Assembly: GCA_964644675.1 (NCBI GenBank)
Contig: CAZXWK010000001.1
Span: 1 to 64,000, forward strand
Length of the DNA stretch: 64,000 nucleotides
Direction of reading: 5' to 3'
Source: CAZXWK01 sp964644675
GTDB lineage: Bacteria; Actinomycetota; Coriobacteriia; Anaerosomatales; JAAXUF01
Shown: positions 8,610 to 16,042 of the stretch, piece by piece
Layout: the number at the start of each line of letters is the position of its first letter
Position numbering within the stretch: the first letter of the stretch is position 1
Made by a program: the position numbers and the translations under genes
Notes under the pieces: generated by a model
Told to the model about the DNA's origin: nothing
What the model saw: the letters and a program-made list of their open reading frames with translations, nothing else
Database searches by the model: none

Positions 8610-9008
8610 ATGAGCATGACCGACCCGATCGCCGATATGCTGACTCGCATCCGCAATGCGAACTCGGCGTACAAGGCGACGACCACGATGCCGTCCTCGA
8701 AGAAGCTCGTCGAGATCGCGCGCATCATGAAGCAGGAAGGCTACATCGCGGACTACCGCGTCATCGAGGGTGAGCCCCAGGACTCGCTCGAGGTCACGCT
8801 GAAGTACGGTCCGCGCAAGGAGCGCACCATCACCGGCATCCGCCGGATCAGCAAGCCTGGTCTGCGCGTCTACGCGAAGAAGGACGAGCTGCCGCGCGTG
8901 CTCGGCGGACTCGGCGTTGCCGTCATCTCCACGTCTCACGGCGTCATGACCGACCGCGTCGCCCGCAAAGAGGGCGTCGGCGGCGAAGTCATCGCCTACA
9001 TCTGGTAA
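8610..9008 (+). CDS. rpsH: 30S ribosomal protein S8
   Basis: S8 (132 aa, or 130 from ATG 8616) is a primary 16S rRNA binder and, in E. coli, the repressor of the spc operon. DPIADMLTRIRNAN, KQEGYI and the C-terminal rRNA-binding core VISTSHGVMTDRVARKEGVGGE are conserved. TAGGAGG (8598-8604) is 5 bases from ATG 8610, favouring that start; the alternative at 8616 gives the commoner MTDPIADM. Confidence 0.96.
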   Translation: MSMTDPIADMLTRIRNANSAYKATTTMPSSKKLVEIARIMKQEGYIADYRVIEGEPQDSLEVTLKYGPRKERTITGIRRISKPGLRVYAKKDELPRVLGGLGVAVISTSHGVMTDRVARKEGVGGEVIAYIW

Positions 9009-9039
9009 CCGGACAGGACTGAGAAAGGAGCGAACAGCC

Positions 9040-9576
9040 GTGTCTCGTATCGGCAAGCAGCCCATCCCGGTCCCCTCCGGGGTCGAGGTGAAGATCGATG
9101 GCTCGACCGTGACGGTCAAGGGCCCCAAGGGTGAGCTCACTCAGACGTTCTCTGACGTCGTCTCGATCGAGCTCGTGGACGGGGAGATCTTGGTCACCCG
9201 TCCCGATGATTCGCGTACTGCACGTTCGCTGCACGGCCTGACCCGCACGCTGGTGGCCAACATGGTCACCGGTGTCTCCGAGGGCTTCACCAAGAACCTC
9301 GAGATCGTGGGCGTCGGCTACCGTGCGGCGATGAAGGGCAAGGACCTGGAGCTGCAGCTCGGCTTCAGCCACCCTGTGGTCGTCGAGGCGGAGCCGGGCA
9401 TCACCTTCGAGGTGCCCCAGCCCACCAAGATCACCGTGAGCGGTATCGACAAGCAGCAGGTCGGGCAGGTCGCCGCGGACATCCGCAAGTGGCGCAAGCC
9501 GGAGCCCTACAAGGGCAAGGGCGTTCGCTACGAGGGCGAGTACGTGCGTCGCAAGCTCGGCAAGGCCGCCAAGTAA
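9040..9576 (+). CDS. rplF: 50S ribosomal protein L6 (GTG start)
   Basis: L6 (178 aa) is a two-domain protein near the factor-binding site. MSRIGKQPIPVPSGVEV and the C-terminal rRNA-binding signature (PEPYKGKGVRYEGEYVRRK) are intact. GTG 9040 gives the canonical start; AAAGGAG lies 9-15 bases upstream. Confidence 0.97.
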   Translation: MSRIGKQPIPVPSGVEVKIDGSTVTVKGPKGELTQTFSDVVSIELVDGEILVTRPDDSRTARSLHGLTRTLVANMVTGVSEGFTKNLEIVGVGYRAAMKGKDLELQLGFSHPVVVEAEPGITFEVPQPTKITVSGIDKQQVGQVAADIRKWRKPEPYKGKGVRYEGEYVRRKLGKAAK

Positions 9577-9586
9577 CGACACCAGG

Positions 9587-9610
9587 CTGACCGGCCGACG
9601 AGGCCGGCAG
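9587..9610 (+). promoter_or_regulatory. Stem-loop in rplF-rplR spacer
   Basis: CTG (9587-9589), bulged A, CCGGCC (9591-9596), loop GACGA, GGCCGG (9602-9607), CAG (9608-9610): nine pairs with one bulged A and no T-run. Confidence 0.45.
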
Positions 9611-9632
9611 GATCGAGGAGAGTAGAGAGCAC

Positions 9633-10001
9633 ATGGACAAGCTGAAGGCGAAGCAGGCGAAGCTCGAGCGCCGGCAGCGCAGGGTCCGCGGCAAGGTGAG
9701 CGGCACGGCTGAGCGTCCGCGTCTTCGCGTGACCCGCACCAACACCCACATCTACGCACAGGTGATCGACGACGTGGCCGGCACCACCGTGGCTGCCGCA
9801 TCGAGCGTCGACGCCGAGGTGCGTGGCGATCTGAAGAACGGCTCGAACATCGACGCTGCGCGCGCCGTTGGCGAGCTGGTCGGCAAGCGCGCTGTCGCGG
9901 CCGGCATCAAGGAAGTCGTCTTCGACAGGGGCGGCCGCATCTACCACGGCCGCGTGAAGGCTCTTGCGGACGGCGCGCGCAGCGCCGGCCTCGAGTTCTA
10001 G
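9633..10001 (+). CDS. rplR: 50S ribosomal protein L18
   Basis: L18 (122 aa) delivers 5S rRNA to the large subunit with L5. RQRRVRGKVSGTAERPRLRVTRTNTHIYAQVIDD in its parts and the ending FDRGGRIYHGRVKALADGARSAGLEF are diagnostic. Its stop codon touches the GGGAGG that serves rpsE. Confidence 0.97.
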   Translation: MDKLKAKQAKLERRQRRVRGKVSGTAERPRLRVTRTNTHIYAQVIDDVAGTTVAAASSVDAEVRGDLKNGSNIDAARAVGELVGKRAVAAGIKEVVFDRGGRIYHGRVKALADGARSAGLEF

Positions 10002-10012
10002 GGAGGATGAGC

Positions 10013-10525
10013 ATGGCGCGCAGGGAAGCCCCTGTCTCCGAGCTTCAGGAGAAAGTCGTATACATCAACCGCGTCTCGAAGGTCGTCAAGGGCGGCCGTC
10101 GTTTCGCACTGACCGCGCTGGTCGTCGTCGGTGACGGTGCCGGCAACGTCGGCGTCGGCATGGGCAAGTCGCAGGAAGTCCCGATCGCCATCAAGAAGGG
10201 CATCGAGGACGCCAAGAAGAACATGTTCAAGGTCCCGCTGACCAAGGACAACACGATCCCGCACGAGATCATCGGCGAGTACGGTGCCGGCCGCGTGCTG
10301 CTGAAGCCGGCCGCCCCCGGTACCGGTATCATCGCCGGCGGTCCGGTCCGTGCGCTCCTCGAGCTCGCGGGCGTCAGCGACGTGCTGTCGAAGTCCCTTG
10401 GCAGCGACAACGCGCTCAACATGGTCAAGGCCGCAGCCCAGGGGCTGGGCGCTCTGGCCAGCCCGCAGGATATCGCGCGCCGTCGCGGCCTGTCTGTGGG
10501 CCAGATCTACGGCTGGGAGGAATAG
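10013..10525 (+). CDS. rpsE: 30S ribosomal protein S5
   Basis: S5 (170 aa) guards decoding fidelity and mRNA entry. The double-stranded RNA-binding N-terminal half (VVKGGRRFALTALVVVGDG, GNVGVGMGKSQEVPIAI) and C-terminal half (GRVLLKPAAPGTGIIAGG) are present. ATG 10013 has GGAGG (10002-10006) 6 bases upstream; the earlier ATG at 10007 abuts the Shine-Dalgarno and is unlikely. Confidence 0.96.
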   Translation: MARREAPVSELQEKVVYINRVSKVVKGGRRFALTALVVVGDGAGNVGVGMGKSQEVPIAIKKGIEDAKKNMFKVPLTKDNTIPHEIIGEYGAGRVLLKPAAPGTGIIAGGPVRALLELAGVSDVLSKSLGSDNALNMVKAAAQGLGALASPQDIARRRGLSVGQIYGWEE

Positions 10526-10528
10526 TCG

Positions 10529-10726
10529 ATGGCCAAGAAGGCTGCCGAGAAGAAGCTTAAAGTCACTCAGGTCAAGAGCGGGATCGGTTGTCCCGCCGAC
10601 CAGAAGGCCACAATCCGCGCCCTCGGGCTCAAGCGGATCAACGACTCGGTCGAACAGGCCGACTCGCCCGCAGTGCGCGGGATGATCTTCAAGGTTAAGC
10701 ACCTCGTGAAGGTCGAGGAGCTCTAG
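10529..10726 (+). CDS. rpmD: 50S ribosomal protein L30
   Basis: L30 (65 aa) has the family core LKVTQVKSGIGCPADQKATIRALGLKRI and the ending GMIFKVKHLVKVEE. It starts 3 bases after rpsE, whose last codons carry its GGGAGGAA. A 153-base spacer with two strong hairpins separates it from rplO. Confidence 0.96.
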   Translation: MAKKAAEKKLKVTQVKSGIGCPADQKATIRALGLKRINDSVEQADSPAVRGMIFKVKHLVKVEEL

Positions 10727-10738
10727 CCATGTGACCTG

Positions 10739-10763
10739 CAGGCCCGGCGATTCGCCGGGCCTG
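10739..10763 (+). promoter_or_regulatory. Strong stem-loop in rpmD-rplO spacer
   Basis: CAGGCCCGGCG (10739-10749), loop ATT, CGCCGGGCCTG (10753-10763): perfect 11-bp GC-rich stem. It has terminator strength but no T-run follows, and essential genes (rplO, secY, rpoA) lie downstream. Partial termination or an internal transcript boundary is possible. Confidence 0.6.
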
Positions 10764-10767
10764 AGGC

Positions 10768-10794
10768 GTACCAGGGTCAGGTACCCTGATGTAC
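10768..10794 (+). promoter_or_regulatory. Second stem-loop in rpmD-rplO spacer
   Basis: GTAC (10768-10771) plus CAGGGT (10772-10777), 5-base loop, ACCCTG (10783-10788), two-base bulge AT, GTAC (10791-10794). It starts 5 bases after the 11-bp stem-loop, repeating the paired-hairpin layout seen before rplB, rplN and rplE. Confidence 0.5.
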
Positions 10795-10879
10795 GAAGTT
10801 GGAGTCAGCCGGCGGCGAGCGGCCGGCAGCGGGACGCGGAGCGCGATCCCGTGAAGCGAACAGAAACGGAGTACGACAG

Positions 10880-11329
10880 ATGCAGATCAACGACCTCTTC
10901 CCCGCACCGGGGTCCCGCAAGCCGCGCAAGCGCGTGGGTCGCGGAAACGCCAGCGGCCACGGAACCACCGCCGGTCGCGGCGACAAGGGCCAGGGCTCGC
11001 GTGCCGGCGGCACCAAGGGTCCGGGCTTCGAGGGTGGACAGACACCGCTCGCGATGCGTCTCCCCAAGCTGCCCGGTTTCAAGAACCGCAACCGCGTCGA
11101 GTACGCGGTCGTCAACGTCTCGCGTCTCGAGGAGACCTTCGCCGACGGCGACGTCGTCGATGGAGAGTCCCTCGTCGCCAAGGGGATCATCAAGTCCGCG
11201 TCCGAGTCGGTGAAGGTGCTCGGCGACGGCGAGCTCAAGAAGAAGCTCACCGTGAAGGTGGACAAGGTCTCCGGACCCGCCAAGCAGAAGATCGAGGCAG
11301 CTGGAGGGACGGTCGAGTCGCCGTGCTAA
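10880..11329 (+). CDS. rplO: 50S ribosomal protein L15
   Basis: L15 (149 aa), a late large-subunit assembly protein. The glycine/arginine-rich N-terminal extension (PRKRVGRGNASGHGTTAGRG, GFEGGQTPLAMRLPK) is typical. ATG 10880 gives MQINDLFPAPGSR and has GGAG upstream at 10868-10871; an ATG at 10799 in the same frame would add 27 non-conserved residues and lies in the spacer. The secY start overlaps the last 7 bases. Confidence 0.96.
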   Translation: MQINDLFPAPGSRKPRKRVGRGNASGHGTTAGRGDKGQGSRAGGTKGPGFEGGQTPLAMRLPKLPGFKNRNRVEYAVVNVSRLEETFADGDVVDGESLVAKGIIKSASESVKVLGDGELKKKLTVKVDKVSGPAKQKIEAAGGTVESPC

Positions 11330-12588
11330 CTGCCATCTCCAACGCGTTCCGCGTTCCGGAGCTGCGCCGGAAGATCATCTTCACGCTGGGGATGATCGCG
11401 CTGTATCGGCTGGGTGCCCACATCCCCGTGCCGGGCGTGAATCTCTCCACGGTGACCGACCTGCTGCAGTCCAACCAGACGCTCGGCCTGCTCGGCCTGT
11501 TCTCGGGTGGCGCGCTTGAGAAGTTCGCGGTGTTCTCGCTGGGCATCATGCCCTACATCACCGCGTCGATCATCATGCAGCTCCTCCAGGGCGTCATCCC
11601 CAAGCTCGAGCAGTGGCAGAAGGAGGGCGAGACCGGTCAGCGCCGGATCACCCAGATCACTCGCTACCTCACGCTGGGTATCGCGCTCATCGAGGCGATC
11701 GGTCTGCTCGCAGTGTTCCGCACCGCCCTGCCGACCAGTGCGGCGGGCGTCTTCCCGTCCGCGTGGTTCACCAACGTGGTCATCATCATCACGCTCATCG
11801 CCGGCACCGCGTTCATCATGTGGATGGGCGAGCTCATCACGCAGCGTGGTATCGGCAACGGCATGTCGCTGCTCATCTTCGCGAGCATCGTCGCGCGCTT
11901 CCCGCAGGCCATCGTTTCGTCGATCACCCTCAGGAGCGGCCTCTTCACGGTCCTGGTGATCGTGATCGTGCTGTTCGTGATCGCCGCGATCGTCTACATG
12001 GAGCGTGCGCAGCGGCGCATCCCGGTGCAGTACGCGAAGCGTGTCGTCGGTCGCCGGGTCTACGGCGGTACCGGCACCTACATCCCGCTGAAGATCAACG
12101 GCGCCAACGTCGTGCCGATCATCTTCGCGACCGCGATCCTGTTCTTCCCGCTGCAGATCGCTCAGTTCACCGGCAACCAGACCTTCATCAACATCGCCTC
12201 GGCGATGGCGTCGGGCCCGGTCAGCTGGACGCTCGAGTTCATCCTGATCGTGTTCTTCACCTACTTCTACACGGCCCTCGTCTTCAATCCCATCGACCTC
12301 GCGGACAACCTGCGCAAGAACGGCGGGTTCATTCCGGGAGTCCGTCCGGGTGCCGCGACGGTGCGCTACATCGAGAACGTGCTGAACCGGATCACCCTTC
12401 CGGGCGCGCTCTTCCTCGGCGTGATCGCCGTTGCTCCGACGATGCTGTTCACGGTCACGAGCAACGATCTGGTCCGCCAGTTCGGCGGCACCTCGATCCT
12501 GATCATGGTGGGCGTCGCGCTCGAGACCATGACCCAGCTCGAGAGCCAGCTGAAGATGCGTCACTACGACGGGTTCTTCAAGTCGTAG
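11323..12588 (+). CDS. secY: Protein translocase subunit SecY (GTG start)
   Basis: SecY (421 aa) is the pore of the Sec translocon in the cytoplasmic membrane, working with SecE, SecG and SecA or ribosomes. Ten hydrophobic segments are visible. Family marks are RLGAHIPVPGV, SLGIMPYITASIIMQLL, TQRGIGNGMSLLIF and PIDLADNLRKNGGFIPGVRPG. GTG 11323 overlaps rplO by 7 bases and has GGAGGGA at 11303-11309. It is part of the spc operon and is followed by adk. Confidence 0.97.
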   Translation: MLTAISNAFRVPELRRKIIFTLGMIALYRLGAHIPVPGVNLSTVTDLLQSNQTLGLLGLFSGGALEKFAVFSLGIMPYITASIIMQLLQGVIPKLEQWQKEGETGQRRITQITRYLTLGIALIEAIGLLAVFRTALPTSAAGVFPSAWFTNVVIIITLIAGTAFIMWMGELITQRGIGNGMSLLIFASIVARFPQAIVSSITLRSGLFTVLVIVIVLFVIAAIVYMERAQRRIPVQYAKRVVGRRVYGGTGTYIPLKINGANVVPIIFATAILFFPLQIAQFTGNQTFINIASAMASGPVSWTLEFILIVFFTYFYTALVFNPIDLADNLRKNGGFIPGVRPGAATVRYIENVLNRITLPGALFLGVIAVAPTMLFTVTSNDLVRQFGGTSILIMVGVALETMTQLESQLKMRHYDGFFKS

Positions 12589-12625
12589 GTCCATCCGCCA
12601 TCGCGTGAGGTACGAAGGAGGCGTC

Positions 12626-13270
12626 ATGAACATCGTTCTGCTTGGAGCGCCGGGTGCCGGCAAAGGCACGCAGGCCAAGATGATCACCGAGAAGTACGGG
12701 ATCCCGCAGATCTCGACCGGGGACATCCTGCGCGCTGCCGTAGCCAACGGCACGCAGCTGGGCCTCGAGGCCAAGAAGTTCATGGACGCCGGAGACCTGG
12801 TGCCCGACAGCGTCGTCATCGGTCTGGTCAAGGATCGTCTCGCCGAGCCCGACACGGCGTCGGGCTTCATACTCGACGGATTCCCGCGTACGGTCGCACA
12901 GGCAGAAGCCCTCGACACCGAGCTCGCGTCGCTGGGCAAGGCGATCGAGGCCGCCGTCGCCGTCGAGGTCGAGCCAGAGATCATCGTCGACCGGCTCACG
13001 AGCCGGCGCACCTGCAAGGACTGCGGCGCGATCACCACGGTATCCGCACTGGTCGGCGGGGCGTGCCCCGTCTGCGGCGGCGAGGTCTACCAGCGCGACG
13101 ACGACAACGAGACGACGGTCCGCAATCGTCTCGACGTGTACGCGAAGTCGACTGCTCCGCTCGTCGACTACTACCGGTCCAAGGGCGTGTTGGTCGAGAT
13201 CGACGGCGACCGTCCGGTGGACGTCGTGTTCGATGACGTCGTGACGGCCCTGGAGGCTGCGACCGCGTGA
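12626..13270 (+). CDS. adk: Adenylate kinase, zinc-LID type
   Basis: Adk (214 aa) equilibrates AMP + ATP with 2 ADP. The Walker A GAPGAGKGTQA, AMP-binding STGDILRAAV and DGFPRTVAQA are present. The LID carries CKDC and CPVC, the four-cysteine zinc form found in many Gram-positives. ATG 12626 with AAGGAGG (12615-12621) is preferred to GTG 12605. Its TGA overlaps the map start codon (GTGA). Confidence 0.96.
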   Translation: MNIVLLGAPGAGKGTQAKMITEKYGIPQISTGDILRAAVANGTQLGLEAKKFMDAGDLVPDSVVIGLVKDRLAEPDTASGFILDGFPRTVAQAEALDTELASLGKAIEAAVAVEVEPEIIVDRLTSRRTCKDCGAITTVSALVGGACPVCGGEVYQRDDDNETTVRNRLDVYAKSTAPLVDYYRSKGVLVEIDGDRPVDVVFDDVVTALEAATA

Positions 13271-14016
13271 TCGTACGCAAGTCCGCTGCCGAGATAGAGA
13301 CCATGCGAGAGGCCGGGCGCGTCAGCGCCCGGGCTCTCCGTGTCGTGGGGGAAGCCGTCGTGCCCGGCGTCACGACCGCTGAGCTCGACGAGATCGCCGA
13401 GGCCGTCATCCGCGAGGAAGGTGGCATCCCCGCGTTCAAGGGGTATCACGGTTTTCCCAAGACGCTGTGCACCTCGGTCAACTCGCAGGTCGTGCACGGG
13501 ATCCCCTCGGCGCTGGTGCGCCTGCTCGCGGGGGACATCCTCTCGGTCGATGTGGGCGCCATCGTCGACGGCTACTACGGCGACAACGCCCGTACGTTCG
13601 CTGTCGGGCCCATCTCGGCGACGGCGCAGAGCCTGCTCGACGCGACAGAGGCGTCGCTGATGGCCGGAATCGCCGAGTGTCACCCGGGGAACCACCTCTT
13701 CGACATCGGCGCCGCGGTCCAGGGCGTCGCGGAGAACGCGGGCTTCTCGGTGGTGCGCGAGTACGTCGGGCACGGCATCGGGCGCAACATGCACGAAGAC
13801 CCCAACGTCCCCAACTACGGCCAGCGGGGCAAGGGCCCCAAGCTGGAGCGGGGGATGGTGCTCGCCATCGAACCGATGGTCAACGCGGGGTCGGCGGCGG
13901 TCGATGCGCTGCCGGACGGATGGACGGTCGTGACCCGCGACGGGTCGCTGTCCGCGCATTTCGAGCATTCGGTCGCAATTACCGATGACGGTCCGCTCGT
14001 GCTCACTGTGGAGTAG
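13267..14016 (+). CDS. map: Methionine aminopeptidase, type I
   Basis: Map (249 aa) removes the initiator Met from nascent proteins. The five metal ligands can be read: Asp in DVGAIVDGYYGD (two), His in GHGIGRNMHEDP, Glu in AIEPMV, and Glu in FEHSVAI. The N-terminus lacks a zinc-finger extension, as expected for a short bacterial type I enzyme. The GTG start overlaps the adk stop by 4 bases, so the two are probably translationally coupled. Confidence 0.96.
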   Translation: MIVRKSAAEIETMREAGRVSARALRVVGEAVVPGVTTAELDEIAEAVIREEGGIPAFKGYHGFPKTLCTSVNSQVVHGIPSALVRLLAGDILSVDVGAIVDGYYGDNARTFAVGPISATAQSLLDATEASLMAGIAECHPGNHLFDIGAAVQGVAENAGFSVVREYVGHGIGRNMHEDPNVPNYGQRGKGPKLERGMVLAIEPMVNAGSAAVDALPDGWTVVTRDGSLSAHFEHSVAITDDGPLVLTVE

Positions 14017-14043
14017 GTCAGACCGGCACGCCGAGGTGGCCGC

Positions 14044-14073
14044 TGGACGGCGGCATACACTCTGAGATAAGAT
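14044..14073 (+). promoter_or_regulatory. Candidate promoter for infA
   Basis: TGGACG (14044-14049), an 18-base gap, then TAAGAT (14068-14073). It predicts a transcript start near 14080, 35 bases before the infA start, and would give infA-rpmJ-rpsM and the alpha genes their own promoter. Confidence 0.4.
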
Positions 14074-14114
14074 ATCCACTTGCGAATTCAGGCCCTTGTG
14101 AGGAGCAGCCTTTC

Positions 14115-14336
14115 GTGGCGAAGAAGGACGATGCAATAGAGCTCGAAGGTACGGTGGTCGAGCCCCTGCCCAACGCGATGTTCCGTGTTGAGCTGGAGAA
14201 TGGCCACAAGGTGCTGGCGCACATCTCGGGCAAGATGCGCATGCACTACATCCGTATCCTCCCCGGCGACAAGGTGGTCGTCGAGCTCTCGCCGTACGAC
14301 CTCACGCGGGGCCGGATCACCTACCGCTACAAGTAG
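14115..14336 (+). CDS. infA: Translation initiation factor IF-1 (GTG start)
   Basis: IF-1 (73 aa) binds the A site during initiation. It is an S1-type OB fold: IELEGTVVEPLPNAMFRVEL, GHKVLAHISGKMRMHYIRILPGD in parts, and ends GRITYRYK. GTG 14115 follows a GAGGAG. The usual order infA-rpmJ-rpsM-rpsK-rpsD-rpoA-rplQ is kept. Confidence 0.97.
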   Translation: MAKKDDAIELEGTVVEPLPNAMFRVELENGHKVLAHISGKMRMHYIRILPGDKVVVELSPYDLTRGRITYRYK

Positions 14337-14345
14337 GAAGCCAAC

Positions 14346-14367
14346 GTGTCCTCGGACTAGTGGACAC
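14346..14367 (+). promoter_or_regulatory. Stem-loop in infA-rpmJ spacer
   Basis: GTGTCC (14346-14351), 10-base loop, GGACAC (14362-14367). It is a modest 6-bp stem in a 126-base spacer that otherwise shows no gene. Confidence 0.3.
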
Positions 14368-14462
14368 TCCCGGCGGCGTGTTAGTCGGGTTCGAGTATGG
14401 AAAGACGACGCCTGCGGCTGCGGCGTTCAGATAGAGACAGAGCAGTACCGAAAGGGAGAACG

Positions 14463-14576
14463 ATGAAGGTACGTCCTTCGGTGAAACGCATGTGTGACAA
14501 GTGCAAGGTCATCCGGCGCCACGGCCGTGTCCTCGTGATCTGCGAGAACCCGCGCCACAAGCAGCGCCAGGGCTAG
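14463..14576 (+). CDS. rpmJ: 50S ribosomal protein L36 (zinc form)
   Basis: A 37-residue L36 reads in full from ATG 14463 to TAG 14574-14576: MKVRPSVKRMCDKCKVIRRH, then GRVLVICENPRHKQRQG. The zinc ligands C-x2-C, C and H are all there. AAAGGGAG lies just upstream. It is easy to miss because of its length; position between infA and rpsM is the standard one. Confidence 0.97.
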   Translation: MKVRPSVKRMCDKCKVIRRHGRVLVICENPRHKQRQG

Positions 14577-14588
14577 GAGGGAGCACGA

Positions 14589-14963
14589 GTGGCCCGCATT
14601 CAAGGTGTCGACCTTCCGCGCGAGAAGCGCGTAGAGGTCGGCCTGACCTACATCTTCGGGATCGGCCTGACGACCAGCCAGGTCATCCTGCGCGAGACCG
14701 GCATCAACCCGGCGACTCGCGTTCGCGACCTCACGGAAGAGGAGGTCGTTCGGCTTCGCGAGTACATCGATCGCAACCTCAAGGTCGAGGGTGACCTTCG
14801 TCGCGAGGTTTCGCAGAACATCAAGCGCCTCATGGAGATCGGCTGTTATCGCGGCCTTCGTCACCGCAAGGGCCTTCCGGTCCGCGGTCAGCGCACGCAC
14901 ACGAACGCGCGCACCCGCAAGGGTCCGCGTCGCCAGATCGGCGCGAAGAAGAAGGGCAAGTAA
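14589..14963 (+). CDS. rpsM: 30S ribosomal protein S13 (GTG start)
   Basis: S13 (124 aa) is a head protein that contacts the P-site tRNA and bridges to the 50S. MARIQGVDLPREKRVEVGLTYIFGIG in two blocks, YRGLRHRKGLPVRGQRTHTNARTRKG in two blocks and a lysine-rich tail are canonical. AGGAGGG spans the rpmJ stop. Confidence 0.97.
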   Translation: MARIQGVDLPREKRVEVGLTYIFGIGLTTSQVILRETGINPATRVRDLTEEEVVRLREYIDRNLKVEGDLRREVSQNIKRLMEIGCYRGLRHRKGLPVRGQRTHTNARTRKGPRRQIGAKKKGK

Positions 14964-14966
14964 CCG

Positions 14967-15368
14967 ATGGTAGCCAAGAAGAAGAACGTCCGGACCAGGC
15001 TCAAGCGCTCCGAGCGCAAGAACATCGCCGTCGGTCAGGCGCACATCAAGAGCACGTTCAACAACACGATCGTCAGCATCACCGACCCCTCGGGCAACGT
15101 GATCTCCTGGCAGTCGGCCGGCACCGTGGGCTTCAAGGGTTCGCGCAAGTCCACGCCGTTCGCCGCGCAGATGGCCGCAGAGGCGGCCGCCAAGATGGCA
15201 CAAGAGCACGGCCTGCGTAAGGTCGCCGTCTTCGTCAAGGGCCCGGGTTCGGGCCGCGAGACCGCAATCCGCTCGCTCCAGGCTGCTGGCCTCGAGATCT
15301 CGAGCATCCAGGATTGCACGCCGGTCCCGCACAACGGCTGCCGTCCGCGCAAGCGTCGTCGCGTGTAA
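14967..15368 (+). CDS. rpsK: 30S ribosomal protein S11
   Basis: S11 (133 aa) lies on the 30S platform near the mRNA exit. Signatures: HIKSTFNNTIVSITDPSGNV, STPFAAQMAAEAAA, VKGPGSGRETAIRSLQAAGL, and the ending DCTPVPHNGCRPRKRRRV. It begins 3 bases after rpsM. Confidence 0.97.
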   Translation: MVAKKKNVRTRLKRSERKNIAVGQAHIKSTFNNTIVSITDPSGNVISWQSAGTVGFKGSRKSTPFAAQMAAEAAAKMAQEHGLRKVAVFVKGPGSGRETAIRSLQAAGLEISSIQDCTPVPHNGCRPRKRRRV

Positions 15369-15387
15369 CTCGGGAGGATCTAGACCT

Positions 15388-16014
15388 ATGGCTCGATATA
15401 CCGGGGCGGACTGTCGTCTGTGCCGCCGTGAAGGCATCAAGCTGTTCCTCAAGGGCGACCGCTGCTACTCCGACAAGTGCGGAGTCGAGAAGCGGCCGTA
15501 CCCGCCGGGCATGGCGGGCAAGAAGCGCCCGCGTGACTCGGAGTACCGTGTCCAGCTGCGCGAGAAGCAGCGGACCAAGCGCATCTACGGCCTGCTCGAG
15601 AAGCAGTTCCGCGGCTACTACACGATCGCCTCTGCCCAGAAGGGCATCACCGGCGAGAACCTGCTGCGCCTGCTCGAGAGCCGGCTCGACAACGTGGTGT
15701 ACCGACTCGGCTTCGCCAAGTCGCGTGACGAGGCCCGTCAGGTCGTCCGTCACGGTCACATCACCGTCAACGGCCGTCGCGTGAACATCCCTTCGTACCG
15801 GGTCCGTCCGGGCGAGGTCATCGCGATCGCTCAGAAGTCCCGCGACCTCATCGTCATCAAGACGGCGCTCATCGCGTCCGAGAAGATCGAGGTCCCGGGT
15901 TGGCTCGAGGTCGATATCGAGAAGCTGCAGGGCAAGGTCCTGTCGCTGCCGACGCGTGAGCAGATCGACGCGCCGGTTCGCGAGCAGCTGATCGTCGAGC
16001 TCTACTCGAAGTAA
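15388..16014 (+). CDS. rpsD: 30S ribosomal protein S4 (zinc form)
   Basis: S4 (208 aa) is a primary 16S binder that nucleates the 30S body. An N-terminal cysteine set, CRLC followed by CYSDKC, forms a zinc site as in Thermus S4. A central S4 RNA-binding domain reads RLDNVVYRLGFAKSRDEARQ and VRHGHITVNGRRVNIPSYRV. GGGAGG precedes ATG 15388. Confidence 0.97.
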   Translation: MARYTGADCRLCRREGIKLFLKGDRCYSDKCGVEKRPYPPGMAGKKRPRDSEYRVQLREKQRTKRIYGLLEKQFRGYYTIASAQKGITGENLLRLLESRLDNVVYRLGFAKSRDEARQVVRHGHITVNGRRVNIPSYRVRPGEVIAIAQKSRDLIVIKTALIASEKIEVPGWLEVDIEKLQGKVLSLPTREQIDAPVREQLIVELYSK

Positions 16015-16042
16015 CTGACCGGAAAGCCAAGGAGGCTACTGG

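Noticed and set aside
10739..10763. True terminator of the spc operon after rpmD.
   Set aside because: No T-run, and essential genes follow in the same direction with no convincing promoter in the spacer; kept as a regulatory stem-loop.
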